Shown: positions 62,916 through 64,000 of the stretch, piece by piece
Layout of the letters: each line of letters begins with the position of its first letter
Numbering within the stretch: position 1 is the stretch's first letter
Source: Bufo bufo
Lineage: Eukaryota > Chordata > Amphibia > Anura > Bufonidae
Assembly: GCF_905171765.1 (NCBI RefSeq)
Contig: NC_053391.1
Location: 657,977,750 to 658,041,749 of the forward strand
Direction: 5' to 3'
DNA length: 64,000 nucleotides
Program-made: the position numbers and the translations under genes
The notes under the pieces: model-generated
The model's input: the letters and a program-made list of their open reading frames with translations, nothing else
Database searches by the model: none
Told to the model about the DNA's origin: nothing

Positions 62916-64000
62916 TGATGATCGAATATGCCCATATTCGAATTCGCGATATTTCGCGAATATTTCGTAAAATATTTGCGATATATTCGCAAATTCGAAT
63001 ATTCGTATTCGTCATCATTTAATCGCATATTGCGCAAGATCATTGTTACTGGCAGGCAAAGGCAGTATTCGTACAAAATCGATTACATCATATTTACCTA
63101 GTGCAATAAAATATACCATCTACATGTTATCTGCTTTTCAATCTTTATTTACCATGTATTAAATAATCGCTAATATTGCGCATGCGCATTGCGATCAATA
63201 TTAATTTGAATGACGCGACCGGCGGACATGACGTCTTTGTATGCGACGCGACGCGCAGTTGGCTGGCAGAGTTGCAGACAGTAAGAAGATGGTGGGCCGC
63301 ACATTTAGCGATCGAGAGGAAAAACTGCTATAAATATTATATAGTAAAGAGGTGGGGAGCTTTCCTATTGGTTGCTAGGGAGGTTGCTAACCTATGACAA
63401 CTGTAGGTACATAATTTTCATTGGACAAAAAGACAGAAGGGAGGGATCTATGTACTTTGACGGAAATGATATATTCGCATAAATTCGCATTACGAAAAAA
63501 AATCGCAAACTGAACTAAAATTAGTGTAAACTTTATAATTAAGTGATGATTGGAAGTCTCACCTCACCCTACCAATTTAATTTGCACCACAAGCTACAAG
63601 CAGCCTGCTTCTAGCTTGTGGTCCAATTGAGATTTAGATAGTTTATACTGTGCAAGGCATAGAATATTCGTGTATGCGAATTTTCGAATATATTCGCAAT
63701 TCGCAGCGTTTACGAATTCGCAAGCGGGAAAAAAATCGCATGGCAAAAAAATCGCAAAAACACTTTAACTTTCATGGCCGGGATGGTCAAGTCAATCAAT
63801 GCGCAGGAAGAATAGCACGTGTGAAAGAAATCGCATCGCTTAATAAAAATCGCATTACGAAAAATCGCAAAAAAAAAAAGACAAGGGAGGGAAGTGGGGA
63901 CGGGGGGTCGAGGAATGGATATAAAATGAAGCCTTGTTGAAAGTGAAACTAATGATTGGGGGTGAATAAGAATAAGAAGAGGAAAACACGACAACATATA
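62913..64000. mobile_element. TTCG/CGAA-rich hAT-like element, partial
   Basis: Begins TAGTGATGATCGAATATGCC and has a dense ATTCG/CGAAT terminal zone (62925-63015). The interior has no frame with homology. Similar ATTCG-rich stretches recur at 63470-63515 and 63660-63735. No inverse terminus appears before the window ends. Confidence 0.55.

Noticed and set aside
63650..63940. Lys/Arg-rich 96-codon frame near the window end
   Set aside because: Low-complexity translation of an ATTCG/AAATCGCA-rich repeat region.

Overview
The window looks like intergenic DNA from an anuran (frog or toad) genome. This is inferred from content: several hAT lineages with 8-bp target-site duplications (TSDs), three Tc1/mariner elements, a Penelope-like reverse transcriptase, an endogenous retrovirus (ERV), and many foldback MITEs and minisatellites. 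I recognise no host protein-coding gene, rRNA or tRNA. Nearly every long open frame belongs to a mobile element, and many elements sit inside one another.

Layout. 1-975: Penelope-like RT remnant. About 1060-14909: an old minus-strand hAT element (hAT-A copy 1), split at 1428-8559 by a second hAT (hAT-B). hAT-B in turn carries a young 4.9-kb LTR retrotransposon (1826-6710). A MITE holding a 1.1-kb palindrome (12349-14352) also interrupts copy 1. 15391-19339: foldback MITEs and a nested hAT (16579-18579) made of an orientation-flipping minisatellite. 19340-23740: sparse sequence, an L2-like tail and a probable solo LTR. 23741-38031: a 14.3-kb, very young minus-strand ERV with 2-kb LTRs. Its 5' LTR carries an intact Tc1/mariner element (36177-37739). 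38032-44962: MITEs, a broken Tc1 element and a hAT relic. 44963-47364: a short LTR element whose frame holds 16-residue repeats. 47365-59313: hAT-A copy 2, interrupted by a Tc1 element (48553-50108), by a shrunken member of its own family (52998-56214) and by a MITE (58035-58486). 61226-62912: the 5' half of a third hAT, cut by another insertion. 62913-64000: an AT/TTCG-rich element running off the window.

Most notable systems. (1) The LTR element at 1826-6710 has no RT or integrase. Its first frame begins with a retropepsin-like fold whose catalytic triplet reads DSR. Its second frame contains a stretch strongly resembling the coiled-coil tail of smooth/non-muscle myosin II, so it appears to be a retroelement with a captured host gene fragment. 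(2) The ERV has a T-TTT-TTA frameshift site at the gag/pro junction, two tandem retropepsin-like domains (the second degenerate), a degenerate first RNase H plus a second complete one, and a short env stump laid out like the F2/F1 junction of class I fusion proteins. Its LTRs differ by about one substitution. Pol is broken by one in-frame TGA just before YVDD. (3) The Tc1 element in the ERV LTR has an uninterrupted 338-codon transposase with DD37E spacing and IR/DR termini. The other two Tc1 elements have 34- and 35-residue spacing and are dead.

The nesting gives relative dates: hAT-A before hAT-B before the myosin LTR element; hAT-A copy 2 before its nested sibling and its Tc1; an older foldback repeat before the ERV, and the ERV before the DD37E element.
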